The translations under genes and the position numbers were made by a program. Positions 43,301-51,936 of a DNA stretch of 64,000 nucleotides are shown here, piece by piece; the first letter of the stretch is position 1, and each line of letters begins with the position of its first letter. This stretch comes from Terrabacter sp. Root181 (GTDB lineage: Bacteria; Actinomycetota; Actinomycetes; Actinomycetales; Dermatophilaceae): contig NZ_LMHU01000001.1 in assembly GCF_001428505.1 (NCBI RefSeq), positions 1,443,813 through 1,507,812 on the forward strand, given 5' to 3'. Below the pieces are notes generated by a model. The model was not told the origin of the DNA. It did not search any database and worked only from the letters and a program-made list of their open reading frames with translations.

Positions 43301-44092
43301 TCAGGCCGGTGGCATCCCGATGCGCGACAGGACCTCGTCGTGGAGCAGGCCGTTGGTCGCCAGGGCGTTGCCGCTCCAGCAGCCGTCCTTGCCGTCGAGG
43401 CCGGTGAACCGGCCGCCGGCCTCCTGCACGATCGCGACGAGGGCAGCCATGTCGTGGACCGCCAGCTCGGGCTCGGCGGCGATGTCGGCGGCGCCCTCGG
43501 CGACGAGCATGTAGGACCAGAAGTCGCCGTACGCGCGGGTGCGCCAGCAGTCGTCCATGAGGTCGAGGAAGTCGTCGCGGCGGCCGCGCACGCGCCACCC
43601 GGCCAGCGAGGAGTACGACAGCGACGCGTCGCCGAGCCGGCCGACCTGCGAGACCGAGATGCGTCGGGCGGACGACAGGGAGCGACCGCTCCAGGCTCCC
43701 GACCCGGTCGCGGCCCACCAGCGGCGCTGCAGGGCGGGCGCGGCGACGAGACCGAGCACCGGCACGTTGTCGACGACGAGGCCGATGAGCGTGGCCCACA
43801 CGGGCACGCCGCGGACGAAGTTCTTCGTGCCGTCGATCGGGTCGATGATCCATCGCCGTGGACCGTGCCCGGTCGTGTCGAACTCCTCGCCCTCGACGGC
43901 GTCACGGGGTCGGGTGCGCTTGAGCTGGTGGCGCACGAGCTCCTCCGCGGCGCGGTCGGCGTCGGTGACCGGCGTGAGGTCCGGCTTGCTCTCGACGACC
44001 AGGTCGGCGGCGCGGAAGCGTGCCATCGTCACCCTCTCGACGGCATCCGCGAGGACATGGGCCAGACGAAGGTCGTCGTCGTAGGAGGTCAC
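43301..44092 (-). CDS. hisN: Histidinol-phosphatase HisN (inositol monophosphatase family)
   Basis: A 263-residue Mg-dependent phosphatase: acidic cluster VEGEEF, metal motif IIDPIDGTKNFVRG and the C-terminal helix region AVHDMAALVAIVQEAGG. In actinobacteria this subgroup includes HisN, which removes phosphate from L-histidinol phosphate; the assignment over other inositol-phosphatase-like enzymes is from the IDGTKNFVRGVP signature and common neighbourhood with rsgA and aroA. The start is GTG 44090-44092, with -10-like TAGGTT (44099-44104 on the minus strand) 6 nt upstream, so probably leaderless. Confidence 0.85.
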   Translation of the reverse strand: MTSYDDDLRLAHVLADAVERVTMARFRAADLVVESKPDLTPVTDADRAAEELVRHQLKRTRPRDAVEGEEFDTTGHGPRRWIIDPIDGTKNFVRGVPVWATLIGLVVDNVPVLGLVAAPALQRRWWAATGSGAWSGRSLSSARRISVSQVGRLGDASLSYSSLAGWRVRGRRDDFLDLMDDCWRTRAYGDFWSYMLVAEGAADIAAEPELAVHDMAALVAIVQEAGGRFTGLDGKDGCWSGNALATNGLLHDEVLSRIGMPPA

Positions 44093-44157
44093 CGGCTCAA
44101 CCTAGCGGCAACGGTCCGAGCAGGGGCGGTGAGCCCGACGACGTATGCCGCTGCGGC

Positions 44158-45201
44158 TCAGTGCTCCTCGGTGCTCCGGCTGCTGAGCAGGCGACGCAGC
44201 GACTCGAGCCGCGACGCGCCGGCAGGTCCGGCGTGGCCCTCGGCGACCCACGCGTCGAGCGCGCACTCCTCCTCGTCGTGCGTGCAGCCGCGGGGGCAGC
44301 CGTCGGTGCCCGCGGCGAGGTCGGGGAAGTGGTCGATGATGTGGTCGACGTCGATGTGGGCGAGCCCGAACGACCGGATGCCCGGCGTGTCGATGACCCA
44401 GCCGTCGTCGGAGCCGTCGGCTCCGTGCAGGCGCAGTGCCACGGCATTCGTCGAGGTGTGACGCCCGCGTCCCGTCGTGTCGTTGACGACGCCGGTGGCG
44501 CGCAGCGCGCCGGGGACGAGACCGTTGACGAGGGTGCTCTTGCCGACGCCGGAGTGGCCGACGAGCACGGAGACCTTGCCGGACAGCTTGGCGCGGAGGT
44601 CGTCGAGGCCGGAGAAGTCGCCGTCCTTCCACGAGGTGACGACGTGCTCGACCTCGAGCGGGGTGTAGTTCGCCAGGAACTGGGCCGGATCGACGAGGTC
44701 GGCCTTCGTCAGTGCGAGCAGGGGCTCGAGGTCGGCGTCGTAGGCCGCGACGAGACAGCGGTCGACCATGCGTGGCCGTGGCTCGGGGTCGGCCAGCGCC
44801 GTGACGATGACGAGCTGGTCGGCGTTGGCGACGATGATGCGTTCGAACGGGTCGGTGTCGTCGGCCGTGCGGCGCAGCACCGACCGCCGCTCCTCGATGC
44901 GCACGATGCGGGCCAGGGCGTCCGGCCCGCCGGCGAGGTCGCCGACGAGCGCGACGTCGTCACCGACGACGACGCGGGTGCGGCCGATGTCGCGGGCCTT
45001 CATGGCCGTGACGATGCGCTCCGGCTCCTTCTTGCCCAGGGCTCCCTTGGGGATGAGGCACGTGTAGCGGCCACGGTCGACGCCGATGACCATGGCGACG
45101 ACGGCATCGGCGTGGGCCGGGCGTTCCTTGGTGCGAGGCCGGGACCCCTTGCGGCTGGGACGGACCCGGATGTCTCCCTCGTCGAGGTCCCGCCAGCTCA
45201 T
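44158..45201 (-). CDS. rsgA: Ribosome small-subunit-dependent GTPase A (RsgA)
   Basis: A 347-residue circularly permuted GTPase: OB-like N-terminal domain, then G4 (LTKADL), G1 (GHSGVGKST), G2/G3 (DTPGIRSFG) and a C-terminal zinc cluster ([12 protein letters not shown]). RsgA helps mature the 30S subunit and is stimulated by it. ATG 45199-45201 overlaps the aroA stop by 4 nt (ATGA), a conserved aroA-rsgA pairing. Residues 1-60 contain an Arg/Lys-rich extension ([15 protein letters not shown]) typical of the actinobacterial form. Confidence 0.95.
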   Translation of the reverse strand: MSWRDLDEGDIRVRPSRKGSRPRTKERPAHADAVVAMVIGVDRGRYTCLIPKGALGKKEPERIVTAMKARDIGRTRVVVGDDVALVGDLAGGPDALARIVRIEERRSVLRRTADDTDPFERIIVANADQLVIVTALADPEPRPRMVDRCLVAAYDADLEPLLALTKADLVDPAQFLANYTPLEVEHVVTSWKDGDFSGLDDLRAKLSGKVSVLVGHSGVGKSTLVNGLVPGALRATGVVNDTTGRGRHTSTNAVALRLHGADGSDDGWVIDTPGIRSFGLAHIDVDHIIDHFPDLAAGTDGCPRGCTHDEEECALDAWVAEGHAGPAGASRLESLRRLLSSRSTEEH

Positions 45202-46592
45202 CGCGAGAGCACCACCGGGCCGGAGCCGTCGAGCATGCCCTGCCACAGCCCGACGAAGTCGGGGAGCGTCTTGCGGGTCGTGCCGATGTCCTCGACGTGC
45301 ACGCCCGGCACGCGCAGGCCGATGATCGCGCCCGCGGTGGCCATCCGGTGGTCGTGGTAGCTGCGGAAACGCCCACCGTGCAAGGGTGCCGGCGAGATGC
45401 GCAGCCCGTCGTCGGTCTCGGTGACCCTGGACCCGACCCGGCCGAGCTCGGCGGTGAGGGCCGCAAGACGGTCGGTCTCGTGACCCCGGATGTGGGCCAC
45501 GCCGCGGATCCACGTCGGTGTCGACGCGAGCGCCGCGAGCGCCGCCACGGTGGGGGTCAGCTCGGCCGCGTCGTGCAGGTCGATGTCGATGCCGACGAGC
45601 TCGCCGCTGCCGACGACGGTGAGCCCGGAGCGGTCGAGGCGCACGTCGGCGCCCATCGTGTCGAGGATCTCGCGGAGGAGGTCGCCGGCCTGGGTCGTGT
45701 GCTGCGGCCAGCCGGGTACCCGCACGGTGCCACCGACGACGAGCGCGGCCGCGACGAAGGGTCCGGCGTTGGACAGGTCGGGCTCGACGGACACGTCGAG
45801 GGCGTTGATCTCGGACGGCTCGACGCGCCAGGTGTTGGGCTCGCTGTCGTCGACGATCGCTCCCGCGTCGCGCAGCGTCTCGACCGTCATGAGGAGGTGC
45901 GGCTCGCTCGGCACCGGCTTGCCGTCGTGGTGCACCGTGACGCCCTCGTCGTAGCGCGCGCCGGCGAGGAGGAGTGCCGAGATGAACTGCGACGAGGCGG
46001 ACGCGTCCATCGTCACCGACCCGCCCGGCACGCGTGTGCGTCCGTTGACCGTGACCGGCAGGCGTCCCTCGTCGTCCTCGACGTCGACCCCGAGGGCGCG
46101 CAGCGCATCGGTGACCGGCGCCATCGGGCGCACCCGCGCCTGCGGGTCGCCGTCGAGCCGGACCGGCCCGTCGGCGAGTGCAGCCACGGCGGGCAGGAAG
46201 CGCATCACCGTCCCGGCGAGGCCGCAGTCGACCGTCACGTCACCACTCAGCTTCTCGGGCGGTGTCACCACCCAGTCGGGGACCGCGCCCGCCGCGGACT
46301 CGCCCTCGGGCGCCACGTCGTCGATGCGTACGCCCAGCGCGCGCAGCGCATCGGCCATGAGCAGCGTGTCGCGCGAGCGGAGCGGGGCCCGCAGCCGCGA
46401 ACGGTCGCTCGCCAGCGCGGCGAGCACGAGGTAGCGGTTGGTCAGGGACTTGCTGCCGGGCAGGACGACCGTGGCGTCGAGCGGTCCGGGTGCGAGCGGT
46501 GCGGCCCAGTCCGGCTCCGCGGTCAGGGTGCCCCCGTCGGGGACACCGTCCGTCTCGGACGTCGGGTGGGGCGATGGATCAGCGGGACTCAA
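45198..46592 (-). CDS. aroA: 3-phosphoshikimate 1-carboxyvinyltransferase (EPSP synthase, AroA)
   Basis: A 464-residue AroA. Signatures: [18 protein letters not shown] (PEP/shikimate site), [46 protein letters not shown] and [13 protein letters not shown]. It makes EPSP from shikimate-3-phosphate and PEP in aromatic amino-acid synthesis. The start is TTG at 46590-46592, one base after the upstream DoxX-like stop (TGAGTTG), so re-initiation is likely. The extra N-terminal about 30 residues ([14 protein letters not shown]) are disordered. Confidence 0.95.
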   Translation of the reverse strand: MSPADPSPHPTSETDGVPDGGTLTAEPDWAAPLAPGPLDATVVLPGSKSLTNRYLVLAALASDRSRLRAPLRSRDTLLMADALRALGVRIDDVAPEGESAAGAVPDWVVTPPEKLSGDVTVDCGLAGTVMRFLPAVAALADGPVRLDGDPQARVRPMAPVTDALRALGVDVEDDEGRLPVTVNGRTRVPGGSVTMDASASSQFISALLLAGARYDEGVTVHHDGKPVPSEPHLLMTVETLRDAGAIVDDSEPNTWRVEPSEINALDVSVEPDLSNAGPFVAAALVVGGTVRVPGWPQHTTQAGDLLREILDTMGADVRLDRSGLTVVGSGELVGIDIDLHDAAELTPTVAALAALASTPTWIRGVAHIRGHETDRLAALTAELGRVGSRVTETDDGLRISPAPLHGGRFRSYHDHRMATAGAIIGLRVPGVHVEDIGTTRKTLPDFVGLWQGMLDGSGPVVLSR

Positions 46593-46593
46593 C

Positions 46594-47124
46594 TCAGCTC
46601 ACGACGTCCTGGGCTCGATGGGCGAGCAGGCGCGCCTCACGCTTGGCGGCCCGCTGGGCGTGACGGGCCTCGCGGCGCGTCGTCTTCGTGGCGTGCTGGG
46701 CGCGCCAGGCCAGGCCGGGCTTGCCCTCGGTGTCGACGGCCGCGAGGAGCAGGCCCCCGAGCAGGCCGACGTTCTTGAGGAAGAGGCTGCGACTCTGCGC
46801 CTTGCGCGTGGGGTCGGTCTCCTCCCAGAACGCGTGCTCGATGGCCGTGGTCGGCACGATCGACGCCGCGAGCACCGTCGAGGCGAGGCGCGGCAGACGA
46901 CCGGTCGCGAGCAGCACGCCACCGCCGACGAGGGCGGCACCGTTGATCCGGACGAAGAGGTCGGGGTCCTTCGCGGCGACCTCGGCCCCCGGAACCTGGC
47001 CGGGCACCTTCTGGAGCAGGTGGGCGGCCTGGTCGGTGCGCGCAGCCGGGTGGCGGAGGGCCTCGACACCTGCTGCGACGAAGACGGATGCGAGCAGCGG
47101 ACGGGCGAGACGACGGACGATCAT
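46594..47124 (-). CDS. DoxX family membrane protein
   Basis: A 176-residue protein with about four hydrophobic segments ([68 protein letters not shown]) and a basic C-terminal tail, the layout of DoxX proteins. DoxX members take part in sulfur or redox metabolism or are uncharacterised. ATG 47122-47124 has GAGGA about 8 nt upstream. It heads an operon DoxX-aroA-rsgA on the minus strand. Confidence 0.82.
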   Translation of the reverse strand: MIVRRLARPLLASVFVAAGVEALRHPAARTDQAAHLLQKVPGQVPGAEVAAKDPDLFVRINGAALVGGGVLLATGRLPRLASTVLAASIVPTTAIEHAFWEETDPTRKAQSRSLFLKNVGLLGGLLLAAVDTEGKPGLAWRAQHATKTTRREARHAQRAAKREARLLAHRAQDVVS

Positions 47125-47305
47125 GCGTTTTTTCCTCCTCTGGCCGCGACCCGCCGGAACGCGTCGTGGCCATCGTGGACCTGTGGGCACCTACGGTATC
47201 GACATACCCGCGGCGCGGGACGTGCTGCCCACGCCCGTCCTCGGCGTCGTCGTGAGCGCCACGGACACGTAGGCCGTCGCGATCCCTGTCGTCGGCCACC
47301 CGGCA

Positions 47306-47311
47306 TACGCT
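47306..47311 (+). promoter_or_regulatory. -10 hexamer for the HMCES gene (leaderless type)
   Basis: TACGCT, inside a GGCATACG copy, is 7 nt before ATG 47319: the same arrangement as at moaE. Confidence 0.5.
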
Positions 47312-47318
47312 GTGGCGC

Positions 47319-48170
47319 ATGTGCGGGAGGTATGCCGCGAGCGCGCGGCCGGACGAGCTCATCGAGGCCTTCGACGTCGACGAGGACCACACCGACGAGC
47401 CCGCGCGCAGCGTGCTCAAGAACCCCCAGAGCCCGCCGGCGGGCGAGCCCGACTGGAACATGGCCCCGTCCAAGCAGGCCCCGGTCGTCCTCACCCGACG
47501 GCCGCGTGGCGACGACCCCGACGACCCCGACGGGCCCGTCGTCCCGGCACGACAGCTCCGGATGCTCACGTGGGGCCTCGTGCCCGCCTGGTCGAAGGAC
47601 GTCACGACGGGACTGCGCATGACCAACGCCCGCGCCGAGTCGGTGCTCGGCAAGGGCGCCTTCGCCAAGGCGGCGCTCTCGCGCCGGTGCATCGTGCCGG
47701 CCGACGGCTGGTACGAGTGGCAGGTCTCGCCGACGGCCGTCGATGCCAAGGGCAAGCCGCGCAAGCAGCCCTTCTTCATCCACCGCGCCGACGGGGCCCC
47801 TGTCGCCTTTGCCGGGCTGTACGAGTTCTGGCGCGACCGCGAGCTGCCGGACGGCGACCCGGCGGCCTGGCTGACGACCTTCACGATCATCACGACCGCG
47901 GCCGACCCCGGCATGGACCGCATCCACGACCGGCAGCCCCTCGTCCTCGAGCCGACCCAGTGGGAGCACTGGCTCGACCCCGACGAGAAGGACCCTGCCT
48001 ACGTGCAGAGCGTCCTCGACTTCTCCGAGCCCGGACGTTTCGAGGCGCACCCGGTGAGCCGCGCCGTGGGCGCCACGCGCAACAACGGGCCCGCCCTCGT
48101 CGAGCCCGTCCCCGCGTCCGAGCTCGAGGGCGTCGTCGACCCGATGACCGGTGAGGTGGTCGGCGCGTGA
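47319..48170 (+). CDS. SOS response-associated peptidase / HMCES (SRAP) family protein
   Basis: A 283-residue SRAP protein. Cys2 (MCGRY) is the catalytic residue that forms a thiazolidine with abasic [38 protein letters not shown] and HDRQPLVL are the family's DNA and active-site motifs. It shields abasic sites in single-stranded DNA. The insert [14 protein letters not shown] (about residues 60-75) is longer than in E. coli YedK. ATG 47319 must be the start because Cys2 has to be exposed. It overlaps the next gene by GTGA. Confidence 0.95.
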   Translation: MCGRYAASARPDELIEAFDVDEDHTDEPARSVLKNPQSPPAGEPDWNMAPSKQAPVVLTRRPRGDDPDDPDGPVVPARQLRMLTWGLVPAWSKDVTTGLRMTNARAESVLGKGAFAKAALSRRCIVPADGWYEWQVSPTAVDAKGKPRKQPFFIHRADGAPVAFAGLYEFWRDRELPDGDPAAWLTTFTIITTAADPGMDRIHDRQPLVLEPTQWEHWLDPDEKDPAYVQSVLDFSEPGRFEAHPVSRAVGATRNNGPALVEPVPASELEGVVDPMTGEVVGA

Positions 48171-48808
48171 GCGCCCCGATCCGCGAGACGGTCCGCGAGA
48201 TCGAGACCCCCGGCGGCCCGGGGCGCGCCCACGTCCAGCGGCCGTCCCGCCCGCGCGGCACCGTCGTCCTCGGCCACGGGGCCGGAGGAGGGCTGGGCGC
48301 GATCGACCTCGCCATCGCCCGAGAGGTCCTCGTCGGCGCGGGGTGGGCTGTCGTGCTGGTCGAGCAGCCCTGGCTCGTCGCGGGTCGCCGCGTGGCCGGG
48401 CGTCCGCCCTCCCTCGACGTCGCATGGGTCCCGATCGTCGAGGCGCTCGTGACGGGCCGCGGCCGCCTGCCGCGGCCGCTCGTCGTCGGGGGACGCAGTG
48501 CCGGTGCGCGGGTGGCGTGCCGCACGGCGGGGCCGCTCGAGGCCGACGCGGGGCTCCTGCTCAGCTTCCCGCTCCACCTGCCGGGCCAGCCCGAGAAGCT
48601 CCGCGCCCACGAGCTCGCTCTCGCGCCCGACCCCTCGTGGGTCGTGCAGGGCACCAACGACACGTTCGGCACGCCGGACGAGGTGCGCCCGCACCTGCCG
48701 GAGGGGGCGACCCTCATCGAGGTGCCCGGCGCGCACAGCTTCCCCAAGGTGGCGCGGAGTGCCCTGACCGAGGCCCTCACGTCGATCGCGGGAATGCTCC
48801 CCGGCTAG
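48167..48808 (+). CDS. Alpha/beta hydrolase (KANL3/Tex30-like)
   Basis: A 213-residue hydrolase with nucleophile elbow [10 protein letters not shown], an oxyanion segment [13 protein letters not shown] and catalytic His in VPGAHSFP. These match the small KANL3/Tex30 alpha/beta hydrolase family; substrate unknown. GTG 48167 overlaps the HMCES stop by 4 nt, so it is coupled to a DNA-repair gene. Its last codons contain the -35 of the downstream SigR-type promoter. Confidence 0.85.
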   Translation: MSAPIRETVREIETPGGPGRAHVQRPSRPRGTVVLGHGAGGGLGAIDLAIAREVLVGAGWAVVLVEQPWLVAGRRVAGRPPSLDVAWVPIVEALVTGRGRLPRPLVVGGRSAGARVACRTAGPLEADAGLLLSFPLHLPGQPEKLRAHELALAPDPSWVVQGTNDTFGTPDEVRPHLPEGATLIEVPGAHSFPKVARSALTEALTSIAGMLPG

Positions 48809-48816
48809 GTGTCGTT
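48790..48816 (+). promoter_or_regulatory. SigR-type promoter upstream of sigR
   Basis: GGGAAT (48790-48795), N18, GTT (48814-48816) is an exact match to the SigR/SigH consensus GGAAT-N18-GTT and would give autoregulation of sigR-rsrA. Transcription would start just before the in-frame ATG at 48826. Confidence 0.8.
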
Positions 48817-48921
48817 GCACGGAGCATGGTCACCTGCCCCACCCGTGAGCCCGAGAGCGTGACGACCGTGCCGGTCGAGCGCGGTCGGGTGCCGCAGCCC
48901 ACCGGTCTAGGCTGGGAGGCG

Positions 48922-49716
48922 ATGGCAAAGGACAAGAAGACCGATCCGAGCGCCGCCCTGCGGCTCCCGGACCCGAGCACCGACACGACCGCGACGAGCC
49001 GGGCGAGCGCGGCGGCGCCCGCGCCGAGCCTGGCGCCCGACCCCGACGACGTCGCCCGCGCGGACGCGACCGTCGACGTCGCGAGCGAGAGCGAGCACGA
49101 GCGTCGAGCGCGCTTCGAGCGCGAGGCGATGCCGCTGCTCGACCAGCTCTACAGCGCCGCCCTGCGCACGACCCGCAACCCGAGCGACGCGGAGGACCTC
49201 GTCCAGGAGACGTTCGCCAAGGCGTACGCGGCCTTCCACCAGTACAAGCCGGGCACCAACCTCAAGGCGTGGATGTACCGCATCCTCACCAACACCTACA
49301 TCAACAGCTACCGCAAGAAGCAGCGCCAGCCGCTCGAGTCCGACTCGGCCGAGATCGAGGACTACCAGCTGGCGCGAGCCGAGTCGCACACCTCGGTCGG
49401 CCTGCGCTCCGCCGAGGCGGAGGCGCTCGACCACCTCCCCGACAGCGACGTGAAGCGCGCGCTGCAGGCGATCCCCGAGGAGTTCCGCCTCGCGGTCTAC
49501 TTCGCCGACGTCGAGGGCTACGCCTACAAGGAGATCGCCGAGATCATGGACACGCCCATCGGCACCGTCATGAGCCGCCTGCACCGCGGTCGCCGCCAGC
49601 TGCGCGACCTCCTCTCGGAGTATGCCGCCGACCGCGGTTTCGCCGCTGCCGGCTCGACCGATGGCGCCGGGATCGGTGCGGGGATGGCCGCTGGCACGGA
49701 AGGAAGCCGGTCATGA
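48922..49716 (+). CDS. sigR: RNA polymerase sigma factor SigR/SigH (ECF)
   Basis: A 264-residue ECF sigma. Region 2 ([58 protein letters not shown]) and region 4 ([40 protein letters not shown]) are complete. The first 65 residues are Ala/Thr-rich and disordered. It directs the thiol-oxidation response and is held inactive by RsrA. ATG 48922 has GGGAGG upstream and a -10-like TAGGCT at 48908-48913. The frame also runs in from ATG 48826 (+32 residues), directly under the SigR-type promoter, a possible longer isoform. It overlaps rsrA by ATGA. Confidence 0.95.
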   Translation: MAKDKKTDPSAALRLPDPSTDTTATSRASAAAPAPSLAPDPDDVARADATVDVASESEHERRARFEREAMPLLDQLYSAALRTTRNPSDAEDLVQETFAKAYAAFHQYKPGTNLKAWMYRILTNTYINSYRKKQRQPLESDSAEIEDYQLARAESHTSVGLRSAEAEALDHLPDSDVKRALQAIPEEFRLAVYFADVEGYAYKEIAEIMDTPIGTVMSRLHRGRRQLRDLLSEYAADRGFAAAGSTDGAGIGAGMAAGTEGSRS

Positions 49717-50012
49717 ACGACCACACGACGGGTGGAACAGGTGCATCGGACAGCGCCATGACGCGTACCGACTGCTCCGAGGCGTTGCTGCGGGTCTACG
49801 AGTACCTCGACGGGGAGCTGGGACCCGACGAGTGCGCCAAGATCCAGGCACACCTCGACGAGTGCGGCCCCTGCCTGAAGGAGTACGACCTCGACACCAC
49901 GCTGAAGTCGCTCATCAAGCGGTCGTGCGAGTGCGAGCAGGCGCCCGAGGCCCTGCGACTGACGATCATGTCGCGCATCTCGATGACCGTCATCCAGGTC
50001 GACCGCGGCTGA
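49713..50012 (+). CDS. rsrA: Zinc-binding anti-sigma factor RsrA
   Basis: A 99-residue ZAS anti-sigma: H47-x3-C51-x2-C54 (HLDECGPC) plus upstream C21, the redox pattern of RsrA/RshA. It binds reduced SigR and releases it when the cysteines form a disulfide and lose zinc. ATG 49713 overlaps the sigR stop by 4 nt; an internal ATG at 49758 (MTRTDC) is the shorter alternative and matches the usual family length better, so the first 15 residues are uncertain. Confidence 0.93.
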   Translation: MNDHTTGGTGASDSAMTRTDCSEALLRVYEYLDGELGPDECAKIQAHLDECGPCLKEYDLDTTLKSLIKRSCECEQAPEALRLTIMSRISMTVIQVDRG

Positions 50013-50058
50013 GGCCACCGGCCCGGACGCCACGACCGTCGGCCGCCGGACACGACGA

Positions 50059-50090
50059 AGGCCCGCCCCGAGCTGCTCGGGTGCGGGCCT
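50059..50090. terminator. Hairpin between rsrA and bL37
   Basis: A stem of AGGCCCGC plus CCCGAG paired to CTCGGG, a bulged T, and GCGGGCCT. It lies between convergent rsrA and the bL37 gene and can end either transcript. Confidence 0.65.
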
Positions 50091-50104
50091 CTGACGTCTG
50101 CGGC

Positions 50105-50179
50105 TCAGGCGTTGGGCTTGCGGCCGTGGTTGGCGGCGTTGCCCTTGCGGGAGCGGCGCTTGCGGGCGCGCTTGCTCAT
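50105..50179 (-). CDS. Ribosomal protein bL37 (24 residues)
   Basis: A 25-codon frame on the minus strand encodes MSKRARKRRSRKGNAANHGR followed by KPNA. This Arg/Lys-rich peptide with the NAANHGRKPNA end matches bL37, the very small actinobacterial large-subunit protein found in mycobacterial ribosome structures. ATG 50177-50179 has AGGAGC about 6 nt upstream. It is found near sigH/rshA in mycobacteria as well. Confidence 0.88.
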   Translation of the reverse strand: MSKRARKRRSRKGNAANHGRKPNA

Positions 50180-50279
50180 CGTCGGCTCCTAATGGGTCGT
50201 ACAGTGGTCTCGGGCCCCGGTGCGGGACACGAAGCCACGATTCTTCCACATCGCGCGTGTGCCGCCCAATCTGGTCGCA

Positions 50280-50345
50280 GGGATCCTCTGGAAACCTTAA
50301 AATCTTCGTATAGATCCGGCATGTATACGTCGGATCTTATTCCGT
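50280..50345. other. Low-GC island with imperfect palindrome
   Basis: About 65 nt with far lower GC than the surroundings, including TTAAAATCTTCGTATAGAT. It contains TATAGA (50309-50314, possible plus-strand -10) and the inverted repeat AGATCCG (50312-50318) / CGGATCT (50331-50337) around GCATGTATACGT. It lies between divergent bL37 and the 30-residue peptide gene, so it probably holds the peptide's promoter and an operator. No confident -35 was found. Confidence 0.5.
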
Positions 50346-50464
50346 GCGCCCGCATGCGCACGGCATCCTGAGCATCGAGGGAAACCTCAGTTGTTCTGTG
50401 CTGCCGCAGCAACGCCCCTCCATGGCGCACGCATCCGGAACATCCACACATGAAGGAGCCCCCC

Positions 50465-50557
50465 ATGTACGCCGCCCTCCTGTCGGCACTTGCGTCCAAC
50501 GACTTCGCCACGCAGGCGATCATGTCGCTCAGCAGCATCTGGGGCTGGGGCGGCTGA
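50465..50557 (+). CDS. 30-residue orphan peptide with C-terminal Trp/Gly motif
   Basis: ATG 50465 with AAGGAG about 7 nt upstream opens a 31-codon frame, stop TGA 50555-50557. The peptide starts MYAALLSALASNDFATQAIM and ends SLSSIWGWGG: a hydrophobic, weakly charged N-terminal helix (net charge about -1) and an aromatic/glycine tail. A 15-bp terminator stem begins 17 nt after the stop, and a separate promoter-like -10 serves the next gene, so this is a short transcription unit of its own. I recognise no family. It could be a membrane-active or signalling peptide; that is speculation. Confidence 0.6.
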   Translation: MYAALLSALASNDFATQAIMSLSSIWGWGG

Positions 50558-50573
50558 GCGACGGACTATCGGC

Positions 50574-50604
50574 GGCGCCGCGGACGCACTGCGTCCGTGG
50601 CGCC
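50574..50604 (+). terminator. Terminator of the peptide gene
   Basis: A 15-bp inverted repeat with one G-T pair (GGCGCCGCGGACGCA against TGCGTCCGTGGCGCC) around a single C, 17 nt after the peptide stop. It fully separates the peptide from the following HD gene. Confidence 0.75.
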
Positions 50605-50612
50605 GTTCGCAC

Positions 50613-50618
50613 TACCGT
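50613..50618 (+). promoter_or_regulatory. -10 hexamer for the first HD-domain gene
   Basis: TACCGT lies exactly 7 nt before GTG 50626 and immediately after the peptide terminator, so the HD operon has its own leaderless-type promoter. Confidence 0.5.
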
Positions 50619-50625
50619 GAACGAT

Positions 50626-51936
50626 GTGAGCAAGGTCCCCATCGTGAGCAGTCGATCCCGGTGGTTGCCCGCGTACCTCGCCCTGGTCGTCATCACGTCG
50701 ATCGCCACCGGTGTGGCGTCCTGGCTGTTGCTGCCCCGACCCGAGCTCGGACCGCTCCTGCTGCTGTGCCTCATGGGCATCCTGAGCTTCCAGATCCGCG
50801 AGCCCGACGTCGGACTGCGCATCAGCTTCTCGTTTCTCTCGATCATCCTGCTGGCCTCCGCCGCCATCGTGGGCACGTTCGGTGCCTGGTTGGTGGGCAG
50901 CGTCTCGATGCTCATCGACAGGCGACAGCGACGATGGACCGCGACGATGTTCAACGCCGCCATGAGCGGGATCGTCGGGGCGGCCGGAGCCCTGGTCTAC
51001 GCGATGCTCGGCGGCGTCGAGGGGAGCGGGACGGTCGGCATGAGCACGGCAGAGCTCGCCCGAGCCCTCGGGTGGCCGCTCCTCGCCGCTGACGTGGTGG
51101 CGTGCCTGCTGAACGCCGCCCTGCTGTCCGGTGTCATCCACTTCGACCAGGGCATCCCCTTCGGCGTCCAGCTCCGACGGGTGCTGAGTGGGTCCGGGGT
51201 GGCCTTCGTGGGCTACGGGATCATCGGGCTGCTCTTCGTCATCCTCTGGTTCCCGGCCGGGCTCGGCCCGTTCAGCGCGCTCCTGGTCCTCGCTCCTCTG
51301 CTCGCGGCCAGGTGGGCCTTCATCCAGTACGGCGAGGAGCTGCGCTCGCACGAACGGACCATCGACACCCTCGTCACCGCCCTCGGGACCAAGGAGCCGG
51401 CCGCCGTGGACCGGAGCCGGCGAGCCGCGGTCCTCGCCGAGTGGATCGCCGAGGAGCTCGGCCTCCCTCCCGGCCAGATCGGCACGGTGCGCTACGCGGC
51501 GACCCTGCACGAGATCGGTCACCTGGGTGTCGCCACACGGCTGCTGCGCCGGTCACCGGCGTCGCTGAGCCCCACCGAGCGGCGCGTCATCGACGGCCAC
51601 TGCGTCGTCGGGGCCCGGATGATCGAGGGCATCGACTTCCTCGAGGACGCGAGGTCGGGCATCCGTCACCAGCACGAGCGTTTCGACGGAGGCGGTCGAC
51701 CCGACGGCCGCGCGGGCCATGACATCCCCATCGCCGCGCGCATCGTCGCCGTCACGTCCGCGATCGACGACGCCGGTCGCGCCCCCGATGCGGCACCCCT
51801 GCTGTCCGTCGCCGACGTCGCCCGCCGACTGCGGTCCGACGCGGGTCGCTTCGACCCCGACGTCGTCTCGGCCGCCATCGTCTCCCTGGACAAGCACGGA
51901 TGGCCGGCGTCCTCGCCGGCCGAGGTGGCGTCGTGA
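50626..51936 (+). CDS. Membrane protein with degenerate HD-GYP-like domain (first of pair)
   Basis: A 436-residue protein. Residues about 10-235 have seven or so hydrophobic segments. Residues about 245-420 resemble an HD-GYP phosphodiesterase domain: TLHEIGHLGVA where HDIGKIG is usual (Asp to Glu), DGHCVVGARMIEGI, RHQHERFDGGGRPDG where HHExWDGxGYP is usual, and AARIVAVTSAIDD lacking the usual Asp. Key metal ligands are altered, so c-di-GMP hydrolysis is uncertain. GTG 50626 is chosen for its -10 spacing; GTG 50617 is an alternative. The next gene overlaps by GTGA and has the same architecture. Confidence 0.78.
   Translation: MSKVPIVSSRSRWLPAYLALVVITSIATGVASWLLLPRPELGPLLLLCLMGILSFQIREPDVGLRISFSFLSIILLASAAIVGTFGAWLVGSVSMLIDRRQRRWTATMFNAAMSGIVGAAGALVYAMLGGVEGSGTVGMSTAELARALGWPLLAADVVACLLNAALLSGVIHFDQGIPFGVQLRRVLSGSGVAFVGYGIIGLLFVILWFPAGLGPFSALLVLAPLLAARWAFIQYGEELRSHERTIDTLVTALGTKEPAAVDRSRRAAVLAEWIAEELGLPPGQIGTVRYAATLHEIGHLGVATRLLRRSPASLSPTERRVIDGHCVVGARMIEGIDFLEDARSGIRHQHERFDGGGRPDGRAGHDIPIAARIVAVTSAIDDAGRAPDAAPLLSVADVARRLRSDAGRFDPDVVSAAIVSLDKHGWPASSPAEVAS

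Noticed and set aside
48151-48825. Extension of the sigR frame through the hydrolase gene
   Set aside because: Overlaps a well-supported hydrolase in another frame and is Arg-rich. Only the ATG at 48826 was kept as a possible alternative start.
50176-50538. Minus-strand ORF of 120 codons covering the low-GC island
   Set aside because: Overlaps the bL37 start region and the peptide gene, no ribosome site, composition unlike the other genes.
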